This document shows positions 14,663 through 22,518 of a stretch of DNA of 23,302 bases, in pieces (positions within the stretch are counted from its first letter, which is position 1; each line of letters starts with the position of its first letter). The stretch spans positions 1 through 23,302 of the forward strand of contig JBKECQ010000004.1 in assembly GCA_047974845.1 (NCBI GenBank). The letters run 5' to 3'. Below the pieces are notes generated by a model. That model was not told where the DNA came from and did no database searches. It worked only from the letters and a program-made list of their open reading frames with translations. This stretch comes from Aminipila sp047974845 (lineage in GTDB: Bacteria; Bacillota; Clostridia; Peptostreptococcales; Anaerovoracaceae). Position numbers and translations under genes: made by a program.

Positions 14663-14880
14663 CTAGTCTTCTTCACCTTCTGTCTTGCTTGTATTAGAAG
14701 CAAGATAAAAAGTTAAAGCCAAGTTCTTATTTTCTGTTTCATTTGCCGTAACAATAAAAGCAGGTAATACTCTCTTGGTTTCTCTTTTTATAAGATGTAT
14801 TCCATGAAGGGTCTTCGCCGTGGTATGATTATCCTTGTCTGTTTCCAGCACAATATTTCCGTTATTGTAATAATAGTTCC
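14663..14880 (-). pseudogene. Orphan rhs fragment, diverged duplicate of the large rhs gene
   Basis: The frame encodes NYYYNNGNIVLETDKDNHTT, AKTLHGIHLIKRETK and a Thr/Asn/Leu-rich tail ending EGEED. It matches residues about 715-784 of the large Rhs protein, where the same text occurs with scattered substitutions. A chance ATG at 14900-14902 opens the frame, but homology only begins near 14880. It lacks repeats on both sides, the core end and any toxin. It stops exactly where the DtxR remnant begins, marking a recombination junction. It is probably the relic of a second rhs copy or of recombination between rhs genes. Confidence 0.75.
14826..14878. repeat. 53-base direct repeat, copy 1 (copy 2 at 17291-17343)
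   Basis: The plus-strand sequence starting TGATTATCCTTGTCTG and ending TAATAATAGTT is identical at 14826-14878 and 17291-17343. It encodes the NYYYNNGNIVLETDKDN block of both rhs copies, while the flanks are diverged. The two copies could support recombination deleting about 2.5 kb. Confidence 0.9.
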
Positions 14881-14919
14881 TAATGATTCTAGAGTTAAAC
14901 ATTTTCCTTAAGTTAAAAT

Positions 14920-14952
14920 AATTTGAGGCAGTACGTTTTACTGCCTCAAATT
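14920..14952 (-). terminator. Stem-loop downstream of the membrane protein gene
   Basis: The arms 14920-14933 and 14939-14952 (AATTTGAGGCAGTA and its complement) pair perfectly around CGTTT. On the minus strand ATTATTTTAAC follows. It is the likely end of the rhs/membrane-protein transcript, 160 bases after the stop; the stretch 14953-15112 shows nothing else. Confidence 0.65.
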
Positions 14953-15112
14953 TCTATGTAAATACTTTCACAATCTCAAAACAATCTAACGAAGATTTTT
15001 CCTATATTAGTTATAAAAACTTGTTACTAGACAACTCCTGCTTAATCCTAGCAATCACAAAGCCATACTTTCTAAATTCCAAGTATTAAATTGCTATTAT
15101 GCCTAGAACTTT

Positions 15113-15745
15113 TCAGATATTTGTTTTCAACTTTTTTGCTAAATAATATTTTAGAAAGCCCAAAGTTCCTGCACATCCAAACATAAGCGCAAGAAATATA
15201 AAGAATAATAATATTACATTATCCAATATGTTTCGATCTATTATCCCTAGTATTTCTTTTCCGCTTACTATTCCAATTATCATTATAGTTGAAATAATCC
15301 AATCCACATTTTTGTATTTTTTTTGTTTATTATAGTATCCTTTTCTTATTAATATAATAGTAATTATAATATATACAGCTATGCATATAATATATAACCC
15401 TAAAATGAGACCAGTTATTTTCAGTGACACCTCACTATTATCACCTCCGAAAAATTTATAATCTAAAATTAAAGTTGATAAAGAAAGAAACAGACCACTT
15501 ACACCCATAAAGAGATTGAACTTATTTTGATTAATGGGATTCTTTAATAATATAATTCCCCCAATACAAAGCACCACAATAATTGGTAACATTACAACAC
15601 TAGTAATATTTGAATATGCACCAAAAATTGCTATTGGAACACAAAAAATTATTAATCCTGGTAAAATTTTTCTAATCGTCGTTTTGGGTGAATAATAGCT
15701 TTCCTGATTAATAAAGTACTGTATATTCTCTTTCTTAATATCCAT
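15113..15745 (-). CDS. Polytopic membrane protein, candidate immunity protein for the Rhs toxin
   Basis: This encodes 210 residues with about six hydrophobic segments (near 26-44, 48-67, 76-95, 109-133, 148-163 and 176-200). A short hydrophilic N-terminus and a Lys-rich C-terminus (KKLKTNI) complete it. I recognise no family. GAGGAATAAATATT precedes the ATG. The gene lies directly downstream of the rhs gene on the same strand, 89 bases after its stop, the position where the immunity gene of a polymorphic toxin is normally found. A multi-pass immunity protein fits a toxin that acts on membranes, and the Rhs C-terminus contains a hydrophobic Gly/Ala-rich segment. Immunity is therefore a reasoned guess; an unrelated membrane protein remains possible. 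Confidence 0.6.
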   Translation of the reverse strand: MDIKKENIQYFINQESYYSPKTTIRKILPGLIIFCVPIAIFGAYSNITSVVMLPIIVVLCIGGIILLKNPINQNKFNLFMGVSGLFLSLSTLILDYKFFGGDNSEVSLKITGLILGLYIICIAVYIIITIILIRKGYYNKQKKYKNVDWIISTIMIIGIVSGKEILGIIDRNILDNVILLFFIFLALMFGCAGTLGFLKYYLAKKLKTNI

Positions 15746-15790
15746 AATATTTATTCCTCATCTTTCATCATAAAAATATGTAAGAAGTTT

Positions 15791-15828
15791 TATGTAGGAG
15801 AAAGAATCAAATTTCTTTCTCCTACATA
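15791..15828 (-). terminator. Perfect 16-bp stem-loop between rhs and the membrane protein gene
   Basis: The arms 15791-15806 and 15813-15828 pair without mismatch around a 6-base loop, just after the rhs stop. No T-run follows on the minus strand, so it may only partly terminate or protect the upstream mRNA. On the plus strand it is followed by T-rich sequence. Confidence 0.6.
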
Positions 15829-15834
15829 TGCTTT

Positions 15835-18800
15835 TTATCTTTTAGGATTATATAAATCAATTGCCCACTCTCTAGCTGTTTTATTGTCTAAGCTTTCGTA
15901 CGTTTTTACATCAACACCAATAGTATAGGCTACAGTTCCAGCTACTCCTCCTGCTATAGCTCCATAAGGTCCAGCCAATCCACCAAATGCAGCCGAAAGG
16001 TCTGTGGCTACCGCACCTCCAATTCCCACTGCACAATTCACTGTGGCATCATAAGCTATTTTGCTAAACGGTTGGTCTTCCTTATCATCTTGATAGCCTC
16101 CGTATACAACATCTGTGGCAATTCCTACATAACCTGCTTTTGAACCAAAATGAGATACTCTATTCATATCAGAAGTAGCTCTTGCTACATCCTGTGAAAC
16201 AATTTTATTCCATGTTCCAGAACCAATATTATTAGGTTTCGGTGTTTTTGCAATTGCTTTAGGAAGTGATTCCTTTCCCGTTTTTCCTAAAGCATCAATT
16301 CCAGTACCCATAAAGCCTGCAACCGTACCAGGTGTATTTAAATTAACATACTGTGATACCTTTTTACCACTGCCCCCAGACATTCTATAGTCGCCACCAG
16401 CAGTATGAACAACTGCTCCTTCTGGCGGTCTACTGCCATTTGTTAGAATAGTCACCCCATTTGTAACCGTTGCCTTTACAGTGGTTCCATTTTTCAAAGT
16501 AACCGTAACAGGCACGGATGCCGAACTGCCCTTGGAAGAACCCCTTGAAGATGTAGATTTATTTGATGACGAACTGCTGTTATTGCCACGCTTAACCTTT
16601 TCTGATTTATAGCTACCATTCTTATTAACACACGTTATCCTAAAGTTACCACCCGCTGTTTTTACTATATCGCCTTTTTTTAAACCTTTAGGTGCTTTAC
16701 CATTGGGTTGAACTTTAACTGTTCTATATCCACTAGGGTCAATATAATTAATTGGATTATTTCCACAGTACGCATACCAGTTCAGACTTCCCGGTTCCAT
16801 GGCACTTCCTCGGTAGGCATCCTCTTGTGTAAACCTCTGAATCCCTGGGTTATAATACCTTGCTCGTAAATAATAGTTTCCGCTTTCCGAATCCTGATAC
16901 TGCCCGGTATATTTGTACGGATTGTTTAAGGCCTGGTTTTCGATTTCCTCTTTCCACTTGTTTTGAAAGTAGTTATCGCCAAAGGTATTTTTCCCATCCT
17001 CTATATCCTTGCCAAATGGCTCATATTGATAGTCTTTTATGACCTTTCCATCACTGTCCAGTAACTTGGTTACATCGCCATTGCTATCTTGCAGATAATA
17101 GTAGGTAATGAAATCCTTGTATATTGCCTGTCCTTCTTCCCCTTCTGCAAGGCCTTCATTAGAAGCAAGGGAAGAATTCGGAACTAAGTTCTGATTAGCT
17201 GTTCCGTTTGCCGTAGTAATGGAAGAAGGCAAGACACCTTTGGTTTCTCTTTTAATCAGATGTATTCCATGAAGGGTTCTCGCTGTGGTCTGATTATCCT
17301 TGTCTGTTTCCAGCACAATATTTCCGTTATTGTAATAATAGTTTATCACATTTAAAGTCTTATTGTCCTCTGTTTTTAACGTAATTTGCTCGGTATCATT
17401 TGTAAAGGTTGGATTACCAATAGCCTGCATCTTCTCTTTTCTGGCTCTTAAGCCTTCTGCATTGTAGTAATACCTGTAAATCCCCTTTCCCCCTATGTAT
17501 CCTGTCTGCTGATTAAATCCGTTATATGTATATCTGTTTATTTCCGTACCTAGATTGCCCATATTTTCATTTCTTGTGCAGATTTTGTTTTCCAGCAAAT
17601 TCCCTTCATCATCATACTGCAGGAAGCTTTCCTTCTGTATGTCAAAATTTCTGCTCCCTTCTGTATAATTCATATATGTCAGCCGGTTACCTGAATCATA
17701 CTTATAGTCTGTTTTAGAATAGGCAAACATTCTATCAGGCTTACTTTTATCCTCTTTGTATTTCATTTCATGCTGGATATTGCCATATTTATCATATTCA
17801 TAATCGATGTGACTATCATTAAAGGTAGAGTTTTCCAGCCTGCCCAGCATATCATAATTGTATGTATACTTGTCCTGATTCTCTTCCTTATAAGTAATGT
17901 TTCCAAGCTCATCGTATTCATAATAGGCTATATCTATGACCCCCGGATTGGCTGGATCTTTTCCAATCTTATCTGTAACCACGCTCCTTACTTTGCCTGA
18001 TTTATAATAGGTATAGTTTCGGTTTACGTTGGTAACAGGATTAATTTCCTTTAAGAGTTTTCCTGTCTTATCGTATTCATAACCATAAATAATGCCCTTT
18101 TCTTTTATTCCAGTAATCCTAGAAAGTTCATCGTAATGGTATTCTTCTTTCTGCTCTAAGGTCGTATTGTTATAGATTTCGAAACTCTTTACCCTGCTTA
18201 GATTATCATAACTATACTTCTTTTGTATAACGGCATTAGTACCCTTATCATTTATCAAAGAACTCTGTGCTTTATCAGAAAAACTGTACTCAGAGTTTTT
18301 AATCTGAACATTAGTTACCCGGTTTAAATCATCATAGGAATAATCCGTTACAGCCAGTTCATCCGTTGTCCGGACTAAATTACCCATTAAATCATACTCA
18401 TAAGAGAGTACATTTTCATCAGAGTCCTTGCTGTTTTTCTTTTCAATCAGACGGCCTGCTCCATCGTATTTTAAATAGGTGTTAACGCCATTCCTATCCG
18501 TTTTTTCGATGATTCTGCCTTCTTTATCGTACTTATAGCTTGTCTCTTTCCCCTGTTCATCCCGTTCTTTAACAAGGTCACCTAAACTGTTATAGAAATA
18601 TTTGTTTTCCTGATAACTGGTATCTTCCGTTTCATTGGTTATTCCCTTTTTTATGGAAGTAAGTCTTCCTACATTATCATAAGTATACTTTGTACTGATT
18701 GACTTCTGATTTTTATCATACTGTTTTACCAAGGTGAGCCTTCCTCGTTTATCGTAAAAATAATCGAGTTTTTCATTTTTTGCATTGACTGTACGAATCA

Positions 18801-19485
18801 GATTTCCCAGAGTATCATAATCCGCATAGCTTTTTACATAGGAACCATCCTTATACGGCATACTCTGGCTGATGAGCAGGCCTACGCTATTGTATTCGTA
18901 GTAATAGTTAATATCATTTGCGTCTTTTAGCCTGGTCAGGTTTCCCAGGGTATCATAATAATAGTTGGTGACATACTTTTTAGGATTTACTTCTTTCAGC
19001 AGATTGCCAAAGATATCATATTCGTACGTGGAATGTTGCTTTAATTCGTCCTCATAGGAAACCACATTCCCCTGGTAGTCATAATAATACTCTTTAGTCA
19101 GTTCATTGTCTTTAGAAAGGATTCCTTCTTTTTCAAGTTCTTCGTACCGGTTGTAATAGAAGTTCTTTGTGATTTTATTCTGATTACTGATTTGGCTTAA
19201 GCTTACTTTTGTATAGAGGGATCCCGATTTATCCTTATATGCATCCTCATATGCCAGCTCTTTTTCCATTAGAAGCTTATTTCCTTCATCAAGTAAGGAT
19301 ACCCTCACAAGACGTGAAAGCTCATCATAAGAGTAATCTACCCTTGTCCCTTCTGCATTTTCCTCGGTTTTCAGTCTCCCATAAGCATCATAATGATTTC
19401 TTTTGGCAACCAGGTTCTCATTCGGATATTCGATGGTTTCCAGAGCTCCCTGTAGCTTTGCAAAATAGTTCGCAAATTTTTGCAC
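15835..19485 (-). CDS. Rhs/YD-repeat polymorphic toxin, 5'-truncated
   Basis: The frame has 1216 codons. Residues about 17-870 are tandem YD/RHS repeats (forms such as YDAYGRL, YDELSRL, YDTLGNL), which build a hollow shell around the C-terminal toxin. The core end is YYLRARYYNPGIQRFTQEDA (871-890) followed by NPINYIDPSGY (910-920). The variable C-terminus (921-1216) holds two short related blocks (KGDIVKTAGGNFRI, 937-950; GAVVHTAGGDYRM, 1023-1035), a Ser-rich linker (969-990) and a hydrophobic Gly/Ala-rich segment (about 1152-1191) that could enter membranes. No nuclease motif was seen. The N-terminus lacks a signal peptide, and the nominal GTG start has no ribosome binding site. The repeats begin abruptly within 50 bases of the integrase terminator. 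I infer that the 5' part was lost, so the fragment may be silent. Confidence 0.85.
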   Translation of the reverse strand: MQKFANYFAKLQGALETIEYPNENLVAKRNHYDAYGRLKTEENAEGTRVDYSYDELSRLVRVSLLDEGNKLLMEKELAYEDAYKDKSGSLYTKVSLSQISNQNKITKNFYYNRYEELEKEGILSKDNELTKEYYYDYQGNVVSYEDELKQHSTYEYDIFGNLLKEVNPKKYVTNYYYDTLGNLTRLKDANDINYYYEYNSVGLLISQSMPYKDGSYVKSYADYDTLGNLIRTVNAKNEKLDYFYDKRGRLTLVKQYDKNQKSISTKYTYDNVGRLTSIKKGITNETEDTSYQENKYFYNSLGDLVKERDEQGKETSYKYDKEGRIIEKTDRNGVNTYLKYDGAGRLIEKKNSKDSDENVLSYEYDLMGNLVRTTDELAVTDYSYDDLNRVTNVQIKNSEYSFSDKAQSSLINDKGTNAVIQKKYSYDNLSRVKSFEIYNNTTLEQKEEYHYDELSRITGIKEKGIIYGYEYDKTGKLLKEINPVTNVNRNYTYYKSGKVRSVVTDKIGKDPANPGVIDIAYYEYDELGNITYKEENQDKYTYNYDMLGRLENSTFNDSHIDYEYDKYGNIQHEMKYKEDKSKPDRMFAYSKTDYKYDSGNRLTYMNYTEGSRNFDIQKESFLQYDDEGNLLENKICTRNENMGNLGTEINRYTYNGFNQQTGYIGGKGIYRYYYNAEGLRARKEKMQAIGNPTFTNDTEQITLKTEDNKTLNVINYYYNNGNIVLETDKDNQTTARTLHGIHLIKRETKGVLPSSITTANGTANQNLVPNSSLASNEGLAEGEEGQAIYKDFITYYYLQDSNGDVTKLLDSDGKVIKDYQYEPFGKDIEDGKNTFGDNYFQNKWKEEIENQALNNPYKYTGQYQDSESGNYYLRARYYNPGIQRFTQEDAYRGSAMEPGSLNWYAYCGNNPINYIDPSGYRTVKVQPNGKAPKGLKKGDIVKTAGGNFRITCVNKNGSYKSEKVKRGNNSSSSSNKSTSSRGSSKGSSASVPVTVTLKNGTTVKATVTNGVTILTNGSRPPEGAVVHTAGGDYRMSGGSGKKVSQYVNLNTPGTVAGFMGTGIDALGKTGKESLPKAIAKTPKPNNIGSGTWNKIVSQDVARATSDMNRVSHFGSKAGYVGIATDVVYGGYQDDKEDQPFSKIAYDATVNCAVGIGGAVATDLSAAFGGLAGPYGAIAGGVAGTVAYTIGVDVKTYESLDNKTAREWAIDLYNPKR

Positions 19486-19507
19486 ACACTTCGCAAAAAT
19501 TTTGTGT
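19470..19507. other. Candidate attachment-site region with TTCGCAAA repeats
   Basis: Two near-copies (TTCGCAAATTTTTG at 19470-19483 and TTCGCAAAAATTTTG near 19490-19504) and a TTTGCAAAA just before them lie where the rhs reading frame starts and integrase DNA begins. Repeated short motifs at the junction next to a tyrosine integrase gene are what a core or arm-type att site looks like. The exact crossover cannot be placed without the other end. Confidence 0.4.
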
Positions 19508-19508
19508 T

Positions 19509-19551
19509 AAAAAAAAAGAGACTTTAAAGTACAATTAAAGTATCTTTAAAG
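19509..19551 (-). terminator. Rho-independent terminator of the integrase gene
   Basis: CTTTAAAG (19522-19529) with TAC and CTTTAAAG (19544-19551) with GTA form a stem with one bulged base and a 7-base loop. On the minus strand a run of nine T follows (19509-19517). It separates the integrase transcript from the truncated rhs gene. Confidence 0.75.
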
Positions 19552-19565
19552 CCTGTTTTTTTGTT

Positions 19566-20480
19566 TTAAAAACTCATTCTATCTCTAGGGTTTTTACTGC
19601 GTAATGCTTTTCTTGTTGCTTCATTACTTAGGCGGATGTAAAACTGAGTTGTTGTGATTGATGAGTGTCCTAATGCCTCTTTTACGTATGTGATATCAAG
19701 TCCACTGTCAATTAGCATAGTCGCATAGCTCCTGCGAAATGTATGAGGGGTTATTTTCTTGGGTATTCCTGCTTTATTCGCATATTTTTTTACTATTTCC
19801 CTAACCGCACTTGTTGAAATTTTTTTATTAAGTTTACTTAAAAAAATATATTCACTTCCTATATCTTTTACAGCATTCATATAATCTTTCAGAGCTTTTA
19901 ACACTTCCTTGTTATCAATAAACGCCGCCTTCATTTTTTTGCCTTTTGCCACGTATTTAAAGCAGTGTTCAAGGTCGTCCCAGTCGGTATATTTAAGGTT
20001 AGCTAATTCATTTACCCTTATTCCTGTACAGAAAAGTAATTCTATTATGGCTATATCCCTTCTGTGGGTATTTTCTCCATACTTCCTCCCTGGTGCATTA
20101 TGTACTACATATAAGAATTTATTTACTTCTGAAAGTTCCATGACTGAAGGTAGCTCCGATTTATTTTTGATGCGAATATTCATTCCCCAAAAGGGGTTAG
20201 TATCTATTGTTCCATATTCGTATGCATAATTGAGAACGTTCCTCAATGCCGTTATTTTTCTTCTAATGGTTTTATATTTGTATTTTTGCTGTAGAAAATC
20301 TATGTATTCTCTTATTACTTTACGTGTTACTGATTCAATTTCTATTATTTGAAGTTCACGTTTGCAAAGCCATTTTTTAAAAGTCTCTACATCTATTGTG
20401 TATCCCATTATTGTATTCTCACTATAATCTTTTGTTTTAATACTGTTTATATATTCCGTAGCTACATCAGTAAAATACAT
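19566..20480 (-). CDS. Tyrosine recombinase/integrase (XerC/D-like)
   Basis: This encodes 304 residues. The N-terminal SAM-like core-binding domain (about 1-105) contains the YSENTIMGYTIDVETFKKWL region. The catalytic domain shows R155 in CTGIRVNEL, K181/K182, H246 and R249 in HTFRRSYAT, H272 in LGHSSITTT and the nucleophile Y281 in FYIRL, so the active site is complete. Length is normal for phage and integrative-element enzymes. AAGGAGGGTGTGTA precedes the ATG. It cuts and rejoins DNA at attachment sites. Its 3' end and terminator touch the cut 5' end of the rhs gene, and a divergent small Cro-like regulator lies upstream, the typical edge of a prophage. Confidence 0.95.
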   Translation of the reverse strand: MYFTDVATEYINSIKTKDYSENTIMGYTIDVETFKKWLCKRELQIIEIESVTRKVIREYIDFLQQKYKYKTIRRKITALRNVLNYAYEYGTIDTNPFWGMNIRIKNKSELPSVMELSEVNKFLYVVHNAPGRKYGENTHRRDIAIIELLFCTGIRVNELANLKYTDWDDLEHCFKYVAKGKKMKAAFIDNKEVLKALKDYMNAVKDIGSEYIFLSKLNKKISTSAVREIVKKYANKAGIPKKITPHTFRRSYATMLIDSGLDITYVKEALGHSSITTTQFYIRLSNEATRKALRSKNPRDRMSF

Positions 20481-20648
20481 TACACACCCTCCTTATTTAT
20501 TTTATATTTGCAAAATATTATTTTGTATATATAAAATAATATACCTCGAACGTTTGTTTGTCAATGTCTTTATTTTAGATTATTAAATAAATATTTTGAC
20601 TTTGTAAAATATTTTAGATATACTTATATGTAGCTAGGAGGTGAGCTT

Positions 20649-20846
20649 GTGATTTCTTACAAACCATTATGGAAATTATTGATTGAAAAAGATTTAAAAA
20701 AATTGGAGTTTGCTGCTCTGTGCAGCATAAGCACCGCCACTCTTGCAAAACTTAGCAAAAACGATTTTGTGTCTATGGATGTTCTTTGCAAAATTTGCAG
20801 TGCTCTTGATTGCCAGTTTGGTGACATTGTAGAATATCAAAAATAA
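20649..20846 (+). CDS. Small Cro/CI-type (XRE) helix-turn-helix regulator
   Basis: This encodes 65 residues from a GTG with AGGAGGTGAGCTT directly before it. The whole protein is one XRE/Cro domain: YKPLWKLLIEKDLKKLEFAA, then CSISTATLAKLSKND as helix-turn-helix, and VLCKICSALDCQFGDIVEY as the closing helix pair. This is the YozG-like compact class. It is divergent from the integrase gene over a 168-base AT-rich region that must hold both promoters. It is probably a regulator of the element. It ends inside the bidirectional terminator at 20840. Confidence 0.9.
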   Translation: MISYKPLWKLLIEKDLKKLEFAALCSISTATLAKLSKNDFVSMDVLCKICSALDCQFGDIVEYQK

Positions 20847-20886
20847 AGGATACGCTGTTGATTTCAAGCAGCGTATCCTTTATTTT
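20840..20886. terminator. Bidirectional terminator between the regulator and the holin gene
   Basis: Arms of 18 bases (20840-20857 and 20869-20886) pair perfectly around an 11-base loop. Each has A-rich outer and T-rich following ends. It serves both converging genes; the regulator's TAA is inside the left arm. Confidence 0.9.
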
Positions 20887-20887
20887 A

Positions 20888-21325
20888 TTAGCTCTCAGAT
20901 TCCAATTGCATTACTTCTTCTTTTTCAATACTAGCTTTTGATTCCTTAGCAGTTCCTATTGAATTCACAGGCTGCACAATAACCACAAATTTTTGGTATG
21001 CTTCTTTTATGTACTTACAAGTGACATTTAAAAACGCAAATACTATAACCAATTCTTGGAATAGATCTGTATATTCTTCGGGCAAAGTCCAACCTATTTC
21101 AGAGGCAAAAATAGGTAACATAGTTATTGCAATACAAAGTAAAGTAATGCCAATCACAAATACTACCGCTTTTAAAAAGCTTTTCCGGATCTTACTCCAC
21201 TCAAAAGGCTGGTTCAGTGCCGTAACATTGTACCATATTGAAAAAGCCATGTTTGCAAGGTATGCACACGAAAAAATAAAAATTGCGTACCCTATATTTA
21301 ATAGGTTCTGTATAATATTTTCCAT
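20888..21325 (-). CDS. Phage holin-like membrane protein
   Basis: This encodes 145 residues. Hydrophobic segments lie near 8-32 (IGYAIFIFSCAYLANMAFSI), 52-74 (AVVFVIGITLLCIAITMLPI) and 88-104. A charged C-terminal tail (KESKASIEKEEVMQLESES) follows, as in phage holins. TAGGAGAATTCG precedes the ATG. It follows the endolysin gene by 9 bases in the same operon. Holins open the membrane so that the amidase reaches the wall. The specific holin family is not certain; context is the main support. Confidence 0.75.
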   Translation of the reverse strand: MENIIQNLLNIGYAIFIFSCAYLANMAFSIWYNVTALNQPFEWSKIRKSFLKAVVFVIGITLLCIAITMLPIFASEIGWTLPEEYTDLFQELVIVFAFLNVTCKYIKEAYQKFVVIVQPVNSIGTAKESKASIEKEEVMQLESES

Positions 21326-21334
21326 CGAATTCTC

Positions 21335-21490
21335 CTATTCTGTAACTCTGTCAATTAATGCAAATACCTGAGCTCTAGTTAGTGGCTCATCCAGCTTATC
21401 CTTATGTACTTCAGGGCTGTTTATAATACCTTTCTGTACTAAGCTTTCCAAATGCTTTTCCGCCCAGTGTTGTTTCTTTTGTTCACTCAT
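21335..21490 (-). CDS. Probable internal translation product: endolysin wall-binding domain alone
   Basis: An in-frame ATG at 21488-21490 is preceded at 7 bases by AAGGAGGG, a better ribosome binding site than that of the full gene. The resulting 51-residue peptide (MSEQKKQHWAEK …) contains only the SLH-like part. Several Gram-positive phage endolysins are known to make such a short form, which assembles with the full enzyme. Here it is inferred from the site alone. Confidence 0.55.
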   Translation of the reverse strand: MSEQKKQHWAEKHLESLVQKGIINSPEVHKDKLDEPLTRAQVFALIDRVTE

Positions 21491-22069
21491 GTTTTTTCCC
21501 TCCTTCCATGCTATTCCTAAATACTTCAGTATGCCCTTTGAATCACACACTGCACAAAGTTCCCTGAAACTGTCAGACTTAAGCTTATCTAATTCTTCCT
21601 GGTTCGTATAAAACCCATGCTCAATTAATACTGCAGGTGGAGTTGTGCTTACCACAATACCAGCTACCCCGTGTGCATCTTTTATACCTCTATCTTTTAA
21701 CCCCAATGACTTACTGTTTTGCTGAATTGCTTTGGCCAAGACAGTTCCTTTTGCGCTTGCATTACCTGGCGTGCTACAGAATATCTCCCAACCGTTAGCT
21801 TGGTTCCAGTCTGTGCCGTACGCATTAGCGTGGATACTTACTACCAAATTAGGTTTATCTTTGTTCACAGCCGAGATTCTTGCGTTTAGCTCAGTCTTTG
21901 GATTGCTGTTTTCTATGTACTGGACATAGCTGTCAACACCATGTCGTGCTAGGTGGTGCTTAATCCTATTTGCCACATCCAAGTTAAATTCGTATTCGAA
22001 AAAAGAGCCATCAAAGGCTCTCTTACCGGGGGTTAATTTGCAGTGTCCTGCATCTATACATATTTTCAT
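21335..22069 (-). CDS. Phage endolysin, N-acetylmuramoyl-L-alanine amidase (Amidase_3)
   Basis: This encodes 244 residues. The catalytic domain (1-185) has the zinc ligands His9 (IDAGH), Glu25 or Glu27 (FFEYEFN) and His80 (SIHAN), and the catalytic Glu150 (LIEHGF). It cleaves the bond between N-acetylmuramic acid and L-alanine in peptidoglycan. Residues about 201-243 (HWAEKHLESLVQKGII … PLTRAQVFALIDRV) look like a single SLH-type wall-binding motif. Inside the gene, codons 188-194 read TGGAAGGAGGGAAAAAACATG, split as an AAGGAGGG site 7 bases before an in-frame ATG (21488-21490). A 51-residue C-terminal product is therefore likely (see separate entry). GAAGGTACAAA precedes the main ATG. Lysis role is firm. 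Confidence 0.93.
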   Translation of the reverse strand: MKICIDAGHCKLTPGKRAFDGSFFEYEFNLDVANRIKHHLARHGVDSYVQYIENSNPKTELNARISAVNKDKPNLVVSIHANAYGTDWNQANGWEIFCSTPGNASAKGTVLAKAIQQNSKSLGLKDRGIKDAHGVAGIVVSTTPPAVLIEHGFYTNQEELDKLKSDSFRELCAVCDSKGILKYLGIAWKEGKNMSEQKKQHWAEKHLESLVQKGIINSPEVHKDKLDEPLTRAQVFALIDRVTE

Positions 22070-22141
22070 TTTGTACCTTCTTTCTGCATTAATTTACCCA
22101 GGTTAATATAAGATTTTCTACATCTGAAAAACCTCTATCAC

Positions 22142-22170
22142 TTTACACCTTTTCTATTAAATGATATTAT
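22142..22170 (+). promoter_or_regulatory. Promoter of the 107-residue phage gene
   Basis: TTTACA (22142-22147), 17 bases, TATTAT (22165-22170), followed by an AAAGGAGGTG ribosome binding site. Unusual because this gene faces against the surrounding late genes. Confidence 0.55.
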
Positions 22171-22194
22171 TTTTCCGAAAGGAGGTGTGCAAAT

Positions 22195-22518
22195 ATGTCA
22201 GGTTTAAAAGATTTAGAAAAAGAACTAAAACAGCTTGCTAAAAACGTGCAAGATGTTACTTCTGAATATGATGGTAAAAGTATCGGTTTAGACGAACTTC
22301 TCCCATCAAGTTTTATGGAAACACATACCCACTACGACAACGCCGATGACTGGCTTGAAGCTGGTGGCTTCAATTTTGAATCTCAAGAAGAATACGAAGA
22401 ACTCACTGAAGCTAATGCTCTTGATCATTATGTATCACAAAGTACTGATTTCAATACTTTTCAAGAAATGCTTGAAACTGCAGCAGCGGATATGATTTCA
22501 TCAAAAATTTTTGGCTAA
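22195..22518 (+). CDS. Small acidic phage-associated protein of unknown function
   Basis: This encodes 107 residues. It begins with a helical MSGLKDLEKELKQLAKNVQD, then LDELLPSSFMETHTHYDNAD, a W-L-E-A-G-G-F segment (73-79 region), and ends TFQEMLETAAADMISSKIFG. This pattern (short coiled start, 'SSFM', 'GGF', 'F..W/F.EML') resembles small proteins found in many Firmicute prophages, but no function is known to me. AAAGGAGGTGTGCAAAT precedes the ATG, and the gene has its own promoter. It runs against the lysis operon, and its last 4 bases overlap the end of a 40-residue gene on the other strand. Confidence 0.8.
   Translation: MSGLKDLEKELKQLAKNVQDVTSEYDGKSIGLDELLPSSFMETHTHYDNADDWLEAGGFNFESQEEYEELTEANALDHYVSQSTDFNTFQEMLETAAADMISSKIFG

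Noticed and set aside
14407..14697. 96-codon plus-strand open frame
   Set aside because: It lies opposite the DtxR remnant and the rhs fragment, has no ribosome binding site, and its text is a mirror of those coding sequences.
15835..19485. Repetitive coding pattern that could suggest a CRISPR array or tandem DNA repeat
   Set aside because: The periodicity is at protein level (YD repeats) with variable spacing and diverged DNA; there are no identical repeats with unique spacers.
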